DNA from: Coniella vitis | Taxonomy: Eukaryota; Ascomycota; Sordariomycetes; Diaporthales; Schizoparmaceae | Assembly: GCA_011317545.1 (NCBI GenBank) | Contig: WUJK01000003.1 | Span: 3,100,001-3,164,000, forward strand | Direction: 5' to 3' | Length of the DNA stretch: 64,000 nucleotides | Part shown: positions 1-12,682 of the stretch, in pieces | Numbering within the stretch: position 1 is the stretch's first letter | Layout: each line of letters starts with the position of its first letter | The notes under the pieces: generated by a model | The model's database searches: none | Told to the model about the DNA's origin: nothing | The model's input: the letters and a program-made list of their open reading frames with translations, nothing else | Made by a program: the position numbers and the translations under genes

Positions 1-154
1 GATTCGTCAAAGTTCCGATTTTTGTTTTTTGGTGAAAAAAATCCCCGTAGCATCACGCTACATGACATGCTAGTCCCAATTGATGAACCCCCTTGCTACT
101 CCAGTAGAACCCAGAAAAGCACAAAGAAACCCAAGGCCTGGTGGCTGCCTTTCT

Positions 155-1344
155 TTACGCCTCATCGACGACAATGTTGCCCTTCTCCGACACGTACATA
201 CCGTCAAGGAACTGTAGTCAGACACGTCAGCGTTAATTTTCTTCAAGTGAATGGCCAAGCCCAGATACTCCAGGAGCTGAGATTATTGTACGCACCTTAC
301 GGATATCCTTGTTCCGCACCCTGCAGATCTGCTGGATGTCTGCAGCGCTCTGGGAGACAGCCTCGAGGGAGTTGCCGCTCAGGACCAGCTCATCCTTCTG
401 GGCCTTAGAGACCTCGACGTCAACGCCCTGCTGCATAATGACGCGGCGGACGAGCTTCTCGCCAATGAAGTTGCTGTAGAAATCGAATCTTGTCAGTACA
501 GCTGACCCAATACATTGTAGCCGCCTCGCGCTTATCCTCCGGCTGTGTGTTTGATTCTCGATTTTCAAATTGTTGGTCGCTGCAGGGAGAAACCTACCGG
601 ATCTCAACCTCGTAAACGCCCTCGCTGTTCTTGTCCAAGTTCACGTTGATGGGAAAGTGAGCATAGACGTAGCGCATCTTGTACTTGAAGCCCTTGGTAA
701 CACCAATGATCAGGTTGTTGACGATGGTGCGGACAGTACGGAGAGCGGCAACATTCTTGCGAACACCGTGGTGAATGTGGATGGCGATCACGTTGGCCTG
801 AGGCTTGGTGAAGCTGACGGCAATGTGGGACAGGTCCTTGACCAACTTGCCGCGAGGACCCTCAACGGTGACCTGGCGAGCCTTGATGTGGACCTTGACT
901 GTTTGTACACAACCATTGTCAGTAATTGACACCAGAACGAACAACACTCAACACCCGCTCTTTTCAGCCCGACTATGCCGATAATCGCAGCACGTAGCAC
1001 AGCCAGAACACCAGTTTTCTCAAGTCTCAACCATATTGCGCCGTTCGTCTTCAGTCTCGTTGCAGTCGTCGATATGCCGTAATGTTTTGCCCATGGCGCG
1101 CTAGACATTCTTCTGGTGGGCAGTTTTGGCTATTCGATGTTTGAAAGCATTTGCACATAGAATATGTTTTTGTCCCTTCATTCTGTGACTCAAATCCTTC
1201 TCTTTCCTGGCTTTCTGGCTGGCTGGCGGCTGGCGATTCGGTCGAGACATCGAAAATACTGGTGGAGTCGGGGAGAGCAAGTAATCAAGTGATCGTACCT
1301 CCAGCTGGAATCTCCAGCGTCTCTTCGGAGTGGATGTACTTCAT
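155..1344 (-). CDS. RPL9: 60S ribosomal protein L9 (uL6)
   Basis: Large-subunit ribosomal protein of the uL6 family, which sits near the GTPase-associated centre of the 60S subunit. Four exons read on the minus strand: 1344-1299, 898-598, 473-296 and 211-155. They give 193 codons plus stop, the usual family length. Exon 1 encodes MKYIHSEETLEIPAG and breaks in phase 1. Exon 2 carries the hallmark VKVHIKARQVTVEGPRGKL. Exon 3 begins at NFIGEKLVRR. The last exon encodes the conserved tail FLDGMYVSEKGNIVVDEA. All introns have GT-AG ends; intron 1 is long for this window (400 bp), as is common in fungal ribosomal protein genes. I looked for a C/D snoRNA in that intron and saw none. The first ATG of the conserved N-terminus is the start. 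Family identity is very secure; exon borders are inferred from phase and homology. Confidence 0.95.
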
Positions 1345-2596
1345 CTTGCCTGGGGGTTCTGGGTGGCCGTGGCGAGATGGGTGTGGTGTTGTGGTCGTGG
1401 ATTTGGCTGGTCAGTCTGCAACAAGACCTCTCAAAAGACTAGGCTCGGACTGGTGGGCAGCAAGCCCTGCGAAAATTCTGGCCCCGTTCCGTAGGTGGAC
1501 CACGTGACTGGAAATTTAGCGCCGCTCGGATAAGGAAAGACTGGGGCCTCGATAAGCATTGGCTGTATTCCGCCACTGCCATACTTTACATAGTACATCT
1601 GCAACTTCTCTTTTTCAATAAGATGACTGCGAATCCAATGCTCGAACTGGCTATCAATTCGTCGTCGGCGCCTACGACTTGGATGTCCAATCTTCACATC
1701 ATTGTTGGCTTGAGGAGGAGTATATGTAGGGCGACCGGCTGCACAACCGCCTTCTTAGGGTTATGCCGCTTGGTCGACATAACCCTGAAGGCGATTTACT
1801 ACACTAGTATTCATTGTCCATGACTACGAGCACTGAGCCGGAACAACTCGTGGCTCAATCGTCTTCTTACTGTTCCGGACGTCTAATTGCTGCAACTACA
1901 AGTTGAAGATGCCGTCTATATGTATTCCGCTACTGCAATGATTCGGAGTACCTAGGCAGTGAAGCCGCACTGATATCCTTGAGTCCACCACGCTGGCCGA
2001 ATAGCTGCAGCTGTGTTACTCCTGACGTCGAGCTTCAGCCAGGCTGGCCATTGCATGTGTACTATGTATACGGAGGGTCATCATCGAAACACAGCCTGAA
2101 ATTGAATGCTACTGCCACCAGCAATGTCTCTGCATGAAGCTTCTACACGTAAATGTATATTATGCGAGTCGCTGATCGTCCCTTTTGTTCTTTAATGGCC
2201 AACAGCGGCTGACGCACCACGCTATGTAACCTCTTTGAGCTGGTGATCCCTGTCGCCCGCCCCTGTCACGAACCTACCTGGAGGGCTTAGGACCTGCCCC
2301 CATAGCAATAGGTACCTTAACTGCTTGAGAGTACGTACATCGTACCTTTGAGCGATTGCTGGGCCTAGCAGTGACATCGATCGCCGCGCCCGCGGCTCCC
2401 TTCCGCAGCACCATAGTACAGCCCGCCTGCAACCCTCGCGAGCAATTAATCCATCTTACTTATTCTTTCGCACCGCTGCCACGAGCGATTGCGCCGCTAT
2501 CACCACGCCCGGAAGCAAGCTCATCAAGCCTCCAGCCATATTCTCAGTAGCTCCCCAGATAGCGCAACCACCGAGCTTGCGGAGCGTCCGGCCAAC
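1345..2596. other. Divergent intergenic region RPL9 / VPS26
   Basis: About 1.25 kb between the starts of two divergent genes, so it should hold both promoters. No convincing gene is seen. A minus-strand open frame at 1431-1697 has no recognisable domain. The word TACATAGTAC occurs at 1587-1596 and its complement GTACTATGTA at 2059-2068. Confidence 0.6.
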
Positions 2597-3827
2597 ATGT
2601 CGTACTTCTTTGCGACCCCCGTCGATATTGACGTCGTGCTCGAGGATGCCGACGAACGCGCTATGGTCGATGTCAAGCTCGACAAGAATAGACGAGAAAA
2701 GGCACCTCTGTATATGGACGGAGAGTCGGTCAAGGGGGCCGTCACGATTCGTCCAAAAGATGGCAAGCGCCTGGAGCACACGGGCATCAAGGTCCAGTTC
2801 ATTGGCACAATAGGTAAGGCAGCCACTATCGCCCTGGAGTTGCTGGCCCACGATCATTCAGGGACAAGATCGCACATCGAGCTGGCTCTAGATGCTGATC
2901 TTTTGTGTCGCCTAGAAATGTTCTTCGACCGTGGCAACCACTACGAGTTCCTTTCTCTTGTTCAGGAGCTCGCCGCCCCTGGCGAGCTTCAGCACCCACA
3001 AACCTTTGACTTCAACTTCAAAAACGTCGAGAAGCAGTACGAGTCGTACAATGGAATAAACGTGAAATTGCGCTACTACGTTCGCGTCACTGTCTCCCGC
3101 CGCATGGCCGATGTCATCCGCGAAAAGGATATTTGGGTCTACAGCTACCGCATCCCGCCAGAGATGAACTCGTCGATCAAGATGGATGTAGGCATCGAGG
3201 ACTGCCTACACATCGAATTCGAGTACTCCAAGAGCAAATACCATCTTAAGGACGTGATTGTTGGCCGCATTTATTTCCTGTTGGTCAGACTAAAGATTAA
3301 GCATATGGAATTGAGCATTATCCGGAGAGAAACAACTGGCGCTGTGCCGAACCAATACAATGAGAATGAGACACTGGTGCGATTCGAGGTGAGTAGGGTA
3401 CACGTCGAAGGCCGTGGCTTTGTTGTTTGATTGCACCCATCACTTGCTGGAGGACTGACAAATATGTCTTTATTCCCACAGATCATGGACGGTTCGCCGT
3501 CAAGAGGAGAGACAATTCCCATCAGATTGTTCTTGGGAGGCTTTGACTTGACACCCACATTCCGCGATGTCAACAAGAAGTTCTCAACAAGATATTACTT
3601 GAGTCTTGTGTTGATAGACGAAGGTGAGATTATTTGTCCTCTTAGGATGCCCACTGCTCCGGACATAATGCAGTTAGCTTACTCTTTTGTTAGATGCTCG
3701 GAGATATTTCAAGCAATCTGAGATCATACTGTACCGCCAAGCGCCCGAGATTGCCAACGGTGCCGGCCCAGACGGACTGCCTGCGCCACCAGAGGACAAG
3801 ATAACGACAGTCCCTGCAGAGAGATAG
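2597..3827 (+). CDS. VPS26: Retromer subunit VPS26 (arrestin-fold)
   Basis: Retromer cargo-selective subunit that acts on endosomes with VPS35 and VPS29 to return sorting receptors to the Golgi. Exons 2597-2813, 2916-3388, 3482-3623 and 3694-3827 give 321 residues, typical for fungal Vps26. The start is ATG 2597 (MSYFFATPVDIDVVLE). Family signatures are FFDRGNHYEFLSLVQELAAPGEL (exon 2 start), the DVGIEDCLHIEFEY segment, and IRLFLGGFDLTPTFRDVNKK in exon 3. The C-terminal exon encodes DARRYFKQSEIILYRQAPE. The first intron is 102 bp, a multiple of three, and carries no in-frame stop, so an unspliced mRNA would read through with a 34-residue insertion between FIGTI and EMFFDRG. Removing it restores the conserved junction, so it is treated as an intron. 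The upstream frame before ATG 2597 is leader sequence. Confidence 0.96.
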
Positions 3828-5747
3828 CTTTGATAGATGGAGCGCAGGGCTGATGAGTTACGAGCCTCTGTTGAAGCTCTTTGTGTTTTTGTTTTGAGAT
3901 GCTATTCCTGCAAAGAAATGACCTTTGGATTGATGTAGCATCTGAAACGGTTTATTCCCCCCACCCAACGACAACAACTTCTTGTTTGCACTCCCAGCAT
4001 TAGTCCGGCGTTCTGTGGTCCTCATTTTCTAGCCAGGTCGTTGTGTGTTAATTTGGCAATAAAATAATGATCTCTGATAGGGCTGTGCCACAAGGGTGTC
4101 GATTACCGAGTCCATATTTCAGAACGACCCGCCAGAACCGGACCGAAAGTGATTCAGGGCATTCCAAGCTCTCAAGAGGCTTGGAGTCTTGGTCATTATT
4201 CGCACCTTGAGCCTCGACGTGATTTGTGTAGTCTCGAACCCTGGCTCGAATGATTTTCCAACAAATATAAGCTCAAGACCTTTGTCGAGACTTTGCTCGG
4301 AGGATAACCGTGCAGACAGCCTGAAGGGTTGCATTAAATTCAACGCAGTCACATGTTGGACGTATACGACGTTGGTATCCGTGATATTATATTGCAAACC
4401 AAAGTAGTTGGGCTACCTTTGCCCCTTTCGACACTGAAGACACACTGCTGTAGGAAGTTCAAGACGATGAATACCATGACCCGCTTTACAAAATAGGCCC
4501 AACAATGAAAATAACCATATTTGCCTAACGGAAGAAAAGCGGACACGAAATCTAAGGTTCAAGGTTGAAGAAGACCGATCTTCACGCTTGAAAAGCCCAC
4601 TCTGTTCTCGAGCACGTCCAGTATGTCGAATCACCATGCGTGGTTACAATCTACGCTTGCCTCTCTACCTCTCTTGCTACACGCATTTGCCTCTCCTCCC
4701 CAATAGAAACGAAATAAAAGAAAAACCATTCAAAAAGCTGAATATATGTCCAGCTGGCCCATTCACACAAGACAAGCCAAAACGAACAATTGTTAAGACA
4801 GGAAATCTATGTTGCTAAAACACCGCTTGTCAATCAATGAGCCAAGAGTTTTGGTTATGATAATGCCTTTTTTATCCCCTTCCATCCAATTCCATAAGTT
4901 TTGCAAGTGGGTTCATACAATTGCTAAAGCTACTGGCAATTACTGACACCTTATACAACTACGACTCTTCACGCGGGCGTTCAAGGTCGATACTTATTAT
5001 TGAAAATAAATAGTGCTGTGATATCAAATGACTAGTTTTGCCCGGTATTCAGTATGTACTGTACGGGCTTTTAGGAAGAGGCGTCGTTCGATTGATGGCG
5101 ACGTATCTATCTGCCACAAACCATCTGATATGAAAAGTCAAGTATTTATTATATATAGTGTTGAGCTGATCGCAGGAAACATGGTACCAGGACCGATCTA
5201 CAGACATCAAGATCATGCGACATTGGTCCATGGAAGAAAGTGTTTTGTATTTCCTCGTACATTGATTTCAACATATATCACTTGTGATCAGGCGTTTGCA
5301 CGAATCATGAGGAGAAAGGCCTCGAAGTAAGTAGACAAGCATGAAAAGACGGTAATGATTTCCACCGCATTTGAGTTGCGGTGCGGTACGATGGTATCAA
5401 TAAGGAACCCCTCTAGCTCCAAAACGCAAACAATAAAAGACATCCATCCATCTACCTTCATAGAGACACATGGGGAAAAAAAAAAACCAAAAGAATCGCT
5501 ACCCGCTGGACCTCCTTTCCTTTCTCGTCGCAAGAGTGCATTGCCTTTTCCCCCACCCTCTCTTTGCGCACCTCAGACTGCTGAATAAGTAGTCCCATTG
5601 TATTGAATTGTGAATTTCAAGAGAACACCCAGTGAAGACAAAGACAAAAAAGGGGCAGATATACCAAGGCCCTCACCCTCCAAATAGTAGCTCAATATCA
5701 CTATCGTATCTCATAAGCGCACGTAAACTTTCTCAACGTAAAAATAA
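3828..5747. other. Convergent intergenic region VPS26 / MPS1
   Basis: About 1.9 kb between two converging 3' ends, relatively AT-rich, especially 4850-5350. Only short open frames occur, none with recognisable protein features. It should hold both 3' untranslated regions. I see nothing else in it. Confidence 0.6.
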
Positions 5748-8578
5748 TCATCGCCCAATCGGCGCACCACCACTTGCCCCCTCTTTCGCCGCAATCGCTT
5801 TTCTGACGCTGGTCCAATACGCTGCGGGCCATGCAGACGCGGCCTCGCTATCCGTGGGTATCCGCTCACGGCACCTTGTCACGACGCTCTGTATGATCCT
5901 GCTGAGCATCTCCTCGGTCACGGGAAGGGAGTCTTCCATCCCAGGCACGCCAAAAGCATATTCTCTCGGGTACAGGAAGGGGTCGTTTTCGGACAATAGT
6001 TCAGCACAAGTAGGGCGCGCATGTTGTTCGCGGTCGAGACAGCGCATCATGGTGCGCAGGAGCGATGGCGGAACCCGAACACCGCCTACTCCCCTCTCGG
6101 GAAACTCGATCTTGTGATTCCAGTTGATAATGGCCTGACAACGCGCCATTTGGTTCTGGATTTGTCCGAATGGCGGGTTGCCATACACCATTTGGTACAA
6201 GATGCAGCCCAAGGACCAGACATCGCTGGGCTTTCCAAGCTTCATCAGCTTGGGACCTCTAGACCCGGGATGCAGAGATCTGCCGCCGTTAGTTGAAGTA
6301 AAAGCATAGTGATTTGAGTCCATTAAGCTTTCAGGGGACATATAATTTGGTGTACCGATCTGTGTCTCGCGGTGTACGTTGACCGTCTCATCAATCTGAA
6401 TAGCGTTTGCTATGCCAAAGTCGATGAGCTTCAGGCGGCCTTGAACAACAACAAAGTTGGCCGGCTTCAGATCGCTGTGCACAATGTCGTGGGTGTGCAC
6501 TGAAGCCAGACACTCGAGCATTTCTTTCCAGTAGAATCGGACAAAGACAAGGTCGAGCTTTGCTCCTTCGGGATTCTGCCGCACTCTCAACAATGTGTTG
6601 AGGTCCAGCTCACCCATTTCCATGAGCTGTGAAAGTTGACTTATTAGTATCTCTTTAATATCCAATCGATATCCATGGCTGGAAGAACAAACGAACTCAC
6701 CAGACTGAGCATATGCTTCTCCTCATTCAGCTCATAATCGTACAGTTTGATGACACGTTCCACGTCGGACAGCTTTTGAAGCAAGTTGATCTCGCCCTTG
6801 TAGCCCCTGACCGTGTTTGCGTCGGCATTTTCGATGTTGACCCGTTTCAAGGCAAACATTTTCCCATTCTCTGCTGTCACTCGGTACACCTTGGCACTGC
6901 CGCCCCGACCAATGCAGTCTACCCGCTGGTAAGACCTGCCGTTCACTTTCAAAATGACACTCTTCTTCTTTGTTTGAGCGGCGGTCGCAGCACCCGCTGT
7001 TGCAGTAGCAGTGTCTAATGCACTCATTTTCGGTGGAGGCGGCGGAGCAGGACGCTGTATTGGGATGACGACATGCGGGGTCTTTTGCACATTCTGACTG
7101 ATGGTTGCTAGAATAGGACGTTCGGGGGAGTAGGCACGCGGTATAGCGCGAGAGCCGATTTCGATAATGCTCGGTGATCCGAGTAGTTTCTTCTCTTGCT
7201 CTCTGTCATGGGCACTGAGTGAGGCTTTGCGCTTGTTGAATGCTGATGGGGGATGCACAATGTTTTCCTGCTCTTTGGTTGCTGGCAGATCTAGACGCGG
7301 TTTTGCGGTTTCCTGGGCCGCCTCAATGTCATCCTTGTGTGAACCCATTCGCGAGGCTGCTCGGAGATCTCCATGTGATGGTCTGCGGCTGCTAGATCTG
7401 AGCTCCCTGCCGCTGACAGGACTGCCCGAGGAGATGGCATCACGGTACGGTACCACTGGCTCTGTTTCAAGTTGAACTTCATCATGTCCGTGCTGCTCCA
7501 GCATTTCCAGATCGCCATTTTCGCGGGCCAATCTGTCTTCTTCACTCTCGCGTCTCCTACCGCGGCGTGCGGGCCCGCTCAGAAAACTCCCCGCGACCTT
7601 TCCTAAGCGCTTGACGCGCATTGAGCTCTGGATATTTGCCTCTTCTCGGGCCCTGACGCTCCCGCCAAATCTCGAGATGCTGCTCTGATTTATAACAGAC
7701 TGTGGGCGTAACTCGGTGCGAGGCTCCTCTGGTGCTTCGAGATCGCCGCGAATTGCTGACTCAGACATTCTCGAGGCTCTTCCCGAAGAGCTACCAGCTG
7801 ACCTTTGTCGTTGCGCAGAAGAGTCGATGGGGATCTGCACCCGGCGCAGAGGTTGGGCGGGTGTGTTGAGCTCTGCTTCATGCCCTAATTCGAAGGACAT
7901 GGGCTGCTGCATTGGTTCGTCCTCGGGTCCTCTGTTCTCGGGTCTTCGTCTGTTGGACCCAGACAGTGACCGTCTCAACCCGGCTGACGATGCTGGACCA
8001 CCACCCGGCGTGGTGCTAAGACGCACAATTCTCTTGCAAGGTGCTGGACTGCTATCCCGCACACGGACTGGAGAATTGGGCCGGACCGAGGGAGCAGATG
8101 CGCTGCCAGCCATGGAATTCCGTCTTTGTTCTCCCCCGTAGAAGTCAGAATTAGGAAGAGGGTTCTCTTCAGGAGTAGCAGAAGCACCTCTGGTCAGATA
8201 GCTTCGTCTGCGGGTCATTCTAGGCTCGGGTTGAGGGTGTGGCTGAGGTTGTCGGTGATTCGCAACCGAAGTACCGTCGGATGCGCTGCCGTCGTTGAGC
8301 AACGCTTTGGTGAGAGCACTAAGCTTCATAGGCACGGGGATCTCATCGTCTGAACTGTCGTGCATGGCGTCATATTGCTGTGCTTCAATCTGAGCGCTTT
8401 CGAAGGTGGCTGCTGCTGCGGCATCCTGCGAGGTTGAGACGGCCGGTAGGGACTCGCCACGACCGGGCTGAAGACGTGAGGCTGGTCTGCTGCGTAGGGC
8501 CTGGCGTGCTGATGTTCTGCGGCCCAAAGAAGTAAAATGACTGCCTGTGCCTAGTGGCGTCGGCGATGCTGCTGCCAT
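5748..8578 (-). CDS. MPS1: Dual-specificity spindle checkpoint kinase Mps1/TTK-like
   Basis: Mps1/Mph1/TTK-family protein kinase, which phosphorylates kinetochore targets in the spindle assembly checkpoint and, in yeasts, acts in spindle-pole duplication. Two exons, 8578-6701 and 6626-5748, are joined across a 74-bp intron (GTGAGT...CACAG) and give 918 residues. The first about 580 residues are disordered, rich in Ser, Arg and Pro, with many basic patches. The kinase domain starts at YQRVDCIGRGGSAKVYRV (glycine-rich loop), with the ATP lysine in MFALKRVN. Its catalytic loop HSDLKPANF has the HSD variant typical of Mps1 in place of HRD. IDFGIA and the GTPNYMSPESL activation-loop end follow, then KPSDVWSLGCILYQMVYG. 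The intron falls in the hinge region just before MEMGELDLNTLL. The frame is open 21 bases upstream but without an ATG, so the start is ATG 8578 (MAAASPTPLG). Confidence 0.93.
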
Positions 8579-9655
8579 TATCGCGTCAATATCAAACAAT
8601 TGTTATTTGTGGGCTCGTGTCGAGATGGATTAAAGGTGATGAGGATATTGAGGATGCGTCGTAATGGCGGTCCAAGATTATCAAGATGCTGTGGCGGGTT
8701 GCGGCTGCGTGTTTGCGCGCCTCTCGAATCCTTCGTTGTAGTGCCAATTGTGGAACCCGGCGCGGCGGTGGTGTGTAATTGTGATGACGCGCCTCGCACG
8801 TACAGGTGTCTATAGCTGGCGGCTAGTGAGCAGAAAGATATTAGGACGTATCCTAGAGGCCCAAGGTCGTGTTGATAGCAGCGTGGCAAAGGGTCGAAGG
8901 CAAAGGCACATGCGGGATGAATGAGAAAAGAGAGTGGGAAGACTGGGAAAGGGAGGCAGGCCTTGGAGGGTATCGCGGGAGAAAGACACCCCAGGCCGGG
9001 TTTTGGGTGGGCCTTGTAGCGTTGTGATGTTGTGGTGGGTCGCTGCTAGCCAATCGATCAGGCCCAAGTCCGTTTCCACCGCAACGCGTGGAGCCCTTCT
9101 TGGGGAAGCACTTGCTGTCACCGTCACAGCATCCCTGCATTTCTCTAAAGTGGTACTTGTGTACGTGACGGTACAGTCCGTCTCCAGCGGACGGATTCAA
9201 CTTGGCAGGCACCAACTGGACTCCATTTCATTTCGTCCTCGGCTTGGCTTTTGGCTGCTGCTGGCCGGTTGAGTGCTACTACTATGTAGGTAGCCAGGTA
9301 TGCCGTCGGAGCACTGCGCCATCGCGGTGGATAACGCTCCAATCGTCTATACGCTTTTCAGCGCCCAGTATTGCATATTCACGTGGTTTTCAACATTACA
9401 CATAGCTGCAGTCGCACGTCAAAGGATTTCCAGAGAACCATGAAGTCTGTTGCATTACGCGTTTTCCTCATGAGCTAAATCGTACACTCAGGCACTTCCT
9501 CCTATCTAAACCATGAGAAATTGTCACATGTCACGGAATTCCCAAGCCTGACCTGGCTAATGAGCTTTCGTAGCATGATCGCGAGGGTGCCAGAGCGCAT
9601 CTCCGGATGTGGTGGAGAATTTTCTTGGTGGATTGTGCAGCGAGTATCCAGGCGC
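8579..9655. other. Intergenic region upstream of MPS1
   Basis: About 1.1 kb between the MPS1 start and the stop of the next minus-strand gene (P2). It should hold the MPS1 promoter and the P2 3' UTR. No gene seen. A TACATAGTA-like word (CTATGTAG) occurs near 9280. Confidence 0.55.
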
Positions 9656-10166
9656 TTAGTCGAACAGACCGAAGCCCATGTCGTCGTCGGACTCCTCCTT
9701 CTCTGTAATCGGCGTTAGCATCTACTCGTGCGTTTCGAGGACATTTGCAAAGAGGCTCCGTGAACTTACCCTCCACCTTCTCCTCCTCCTTGGGGGCCTC
9801 GGCAGCGCCACCGGCGGCAGCAGCGCCACCAGCAGCGGCACCACCAGCACCACCAGAGGGAACGGAAGCCAGCTTGGAGCTACCCTCAGAGATCAACTGT
9901 TGTTGTAAAAGTTTGTCAGCCACATTTGCCCGTAGAAAAACAACCAAAAAAACCAGTCCCAAGTTTTTTATGATCTTTTGTGGTTAAGCTATAGCGTCGC
10001 AGCGTACCTCGTTGATGTCCTTGCCCTCGAGCTCAGAGATAAGCTTGTCCAGGCGGTCAGAGTCGGACTCAATGCCGACGGACTCGAGGACGCTCTTGAC
10101 GTCGGCGGCGGAGGGCTTCTCGTTGCCGCCCAGGGTGAGCAGGAGGTAAGCTGCGAGGTGCTTCAT
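9656..10166 (-). CDS. RPP2: 60S acidic ribosomal stalk protein P2
   Basis: Ribosomal stalk phosphoprotein P2, which dimerises with P1 on P0 and recruits and activates translational GTPases. Exons 10166-10008, 9896-9770 and 9702-9656 give 110 residues, the normal size. Exon 1 encodes MKHLAAYLLLTLGGNEKPS, typical of P2 rather than P1, followed by the helical dimerisation domain. Exon 2 holds the Ala/Gly-rich hinge and EEEKVE. The short last exon encodes the universally conserved acidic tail ESDDDMGFGLFD. Introns are 111 and 67 bp with GT-AG ends. It is divergent from SPT2. Confidence 0.96.
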
Positions 10167-11348
10167 TTTGACGGATTGGGTCTATTGAAATGAAGAAATC
10201 GGGTTAGAAATCGTGTTCTGTCATGTGCAAGGCGGATGCGGCATTGTCAAGAATGAGGCTGGTGGCCCAGCTCGCAGCTCGTGCGCTCGAACGCGATTGA
10301 AATAGGTCGTGAACTGGGAATGCTGCATCAAGGTCGACTCATTTTGACTCACATATTGAAGATAGTTAAAAAAGACACGAGATGTCAATCGATTTAACCG
10401 CGTGGCGGAGACTGAGTCTTCGAGTCCTGGAAGGATTTCGTGGTGGGATGGTGGTGAGTCGATCGGTGTGTCGTTGGGCAGGCTGGCAAAAGAAAAAGTT
10501 CGAGATGGGGGTTTTGAGCCGCCCGGGGGGCTAGAACGGTGGGCTGCTGGGACAGCATCGAGCCAGCTGGCGACAGGTGTCGCTGGCCAGGTATCCTACA
10601 ACATAGTAGTCTGCATCCAGCCAGGTGTCTTAGTCATTACTCAGTCGCCCAGAGTGCTCTAGCTCGCCTGCGGGGGGATGAAAGGGTCTTGCTGGCTGTA
10701 CTTTTGATCGTGCCCGTTTGTATAGGCCTGGTCTGCCCAATCAGTAGGGCCTTGTTGGGGAAAATAGTGGGCCGCGCCGCCCCAATCAGGCGCGCCAGCA
10801 ACGCATCTTCCAGTGGCATATTGGTGCTTTCTCCCTCTTTCTAGCGGGCGGTAGCGGCAGCAGCAGCAACCCCGGGAACATAAATACCCAAGGCGGCATC
10901 CGCTCGATCATCAACGTCCCTTCTCTCCTCTCACACGACCGTCGCTCTCTCTTGCTCGCTCGAGCCCTGCCTCCTTTGTCCGCCTGCGCCCTGCGCCCTT
11001 TTAAACACCTACTTGGGCGCCCTTTGACCCTGCGAATCTCGCCTATTTTGTCCGCCACGCTCCCCTCGTCCGTTGGCTTGAGACTGCCTGTTCTCCATTG
11101 GGCGGTAAAAAGCACCACCGCAGGCCATCACAGCGTTTGCAGGCTGCGCGCGCATCCGGAAAACCTTGCTAGGCATAGCCCGTTTGCAGCAGCCACCGAA
11201 CCGAAGCGACTGTACCGCATCTATATCTCGCCTTTGCAAATGCGACAGACTTGGTCGGTTTGATGCCGGTCTAAAAGGGAGAGCTTAGTCTATCTGGAGG
11301 GTGGGATCAATCTAGGAATCGTCCTGGTCGCGGCTCTCGCATTCCACC
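10167..11348. other. Divergent promoter region P2 / SPT2
   Basis: About 1.2 kb between divergent starts. The SPT2 side (about 10890-11100) is rich in CTC/CTCTC pyrimidine runs, typical of fungal transcript leaders. No protein gene is recognised, though several short open frames cross it. Confidence 0.55.
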
Positions 11349-12682
11349 ATGCCGGTGAGTCAAAGTCATGTCTTGTCCTGGCCATGTGCTATCGCTGTCT
11401 GTTCCCCATCCGCAACTCCGCTAACCGACCTTTTGCTACTGTACAGATCGGCCAGTTGCTCGCCTCAATCACGGGCGAGAAGCCCACACCTGCTTCAGCG
11501 ATACCGCCCCGGCCAACGAACGGGATTCCTGCCAAGAGGAAGGCTGAGGTAGACAGCAACGGTGGTGCAGTCAAGACCTCAAAAACAGGATCCACATCAA
11601 CTTATGCCGGTTCTGCAAAGCCAAATGGCGATTCATCCAAGACGTCACGCCCAACGACAGGCTACACTGGATCGGCCAGACCATCGACCACTGCTGCGCC
11701 CAAGTCCCTGTCCGATAAGCCTACTACATCTGCACCAAAGAAGACATCTTTAAGTGCAAATGGTAAACCGTCGCCTACCTCAGTCTCGTTTTCAGGTACT
11801 GCACGCAGTACTCCTCCTGCCACTTCAACCCTCCCCAAGCGTCCAGCTCCGGCATCAGCAATCTCCGCACCCAGTACAAATCAGCCAACCGCCTCTGATG
11901 CATCAGCCAAAGCGCCTAAAAAGGGCTCCATCGCCGAAATAAAGGCACGGGCAGCAGCTCAGCAACAAAAGTTGCAGGCCATAGGGAAGATTCAGCATAA
12001 GGCTACCGAGAAGATACCTACCAAGAAGGAGCGAGAAGAGGCAGCAGCAGAAGAACTCAAGGCTGCAAAAAGAGGTCTTAAGCCTGGCATGAAAATGGGA
12101 GGTGCTGTTGCTTCAAAGAATGGATTGAATGGCTTGGCCCGTTCTAATAATGGACACCTGGATCGCAACAGAGGTGCCATACAGAAGCCCCTGACTGGGA
12201 AAGTGGGCAAGGCGGCTACAACGACCGAGGAAAAGAAGCCCAAAAAGGCTGCACTGGCGACTACAGGCTACGCTGGATCCGCTCGGCCACCTCCAAGCAA
12301 GGCAAGGCCTGGCCCATCCCGACCGGGTGATTCCGGACTTGGTCGTGATCGCGATCGTGAGAATAACAAGCGACCCAACCCGATGGGTATGTTCTCTAGA
12401 CCAAGACGGCAACGGGATGAAGATTACGACGAAGATATGGATGACTTTGTGGTCGACGATGAGGACGAGGAAGATGACGGCTACGGCTATGGTTCACGCT
12501 ACCGATATGCCGAGGACGGCGATGACTCCGACATGGAAGCCGGATACTCCGATGTGGAGGACGAAGAGGCCGCCGCGGCCAAACTGGCTAGGCTCGAGGA
12601 CGCTCGCGAAGAAGCTCTACTCGAGAAGCGGAAACGTGAAAAGGAAGCCCGCAGAAGGGCCGCTCTTCAAAATAGACGCTAA
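11349..12682 (+). CDS. SPT2: SPT2 chromatin protein (histone H3-H4 binding)
   Basis: SPT2-family histone chaperone that binds H3-H4 tetramers and represses cryptic transcription and nucleosome loss behind RNA polymerase II. A two-codon first exon (11349-11354, MP) is spliced over 92 bp to 11447-12682, giving 413 residues that start MPIGQLLASITGEK. The body is disordered, basic and rich in Ser/Thr/Pro. The conserved SPT2 domain is at the C-terminus: NPMGMFSRPRRQRDEDYDED, an acidic DDFVVDDEDEEDD stretch, then a charged helix ending in KREKEARRRAALQNRR. Three near-identical short motifs, YAGSAKP (about residue 55), GYTGSARP (about 74) and GYAGSARP (about 275), lie in the disordered part, plus a related FSGTARS. 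The ATG sits only 6 nt before the donor, so start and first intron rest on the conserved fungal N-terminus. Confidence 0.9.

Noticed and set aside
899..1298. Possible snoRNA in the long first intron of RPL9
   Set aside because: No C box with a partner D box or an H/ACA pattern could be found on the transcribed strand.
1431..1697. 88-codon open frame upstream of RPL9
   Set aside because: Arg-rich start but no recognisable domain and it lies in promoter space.
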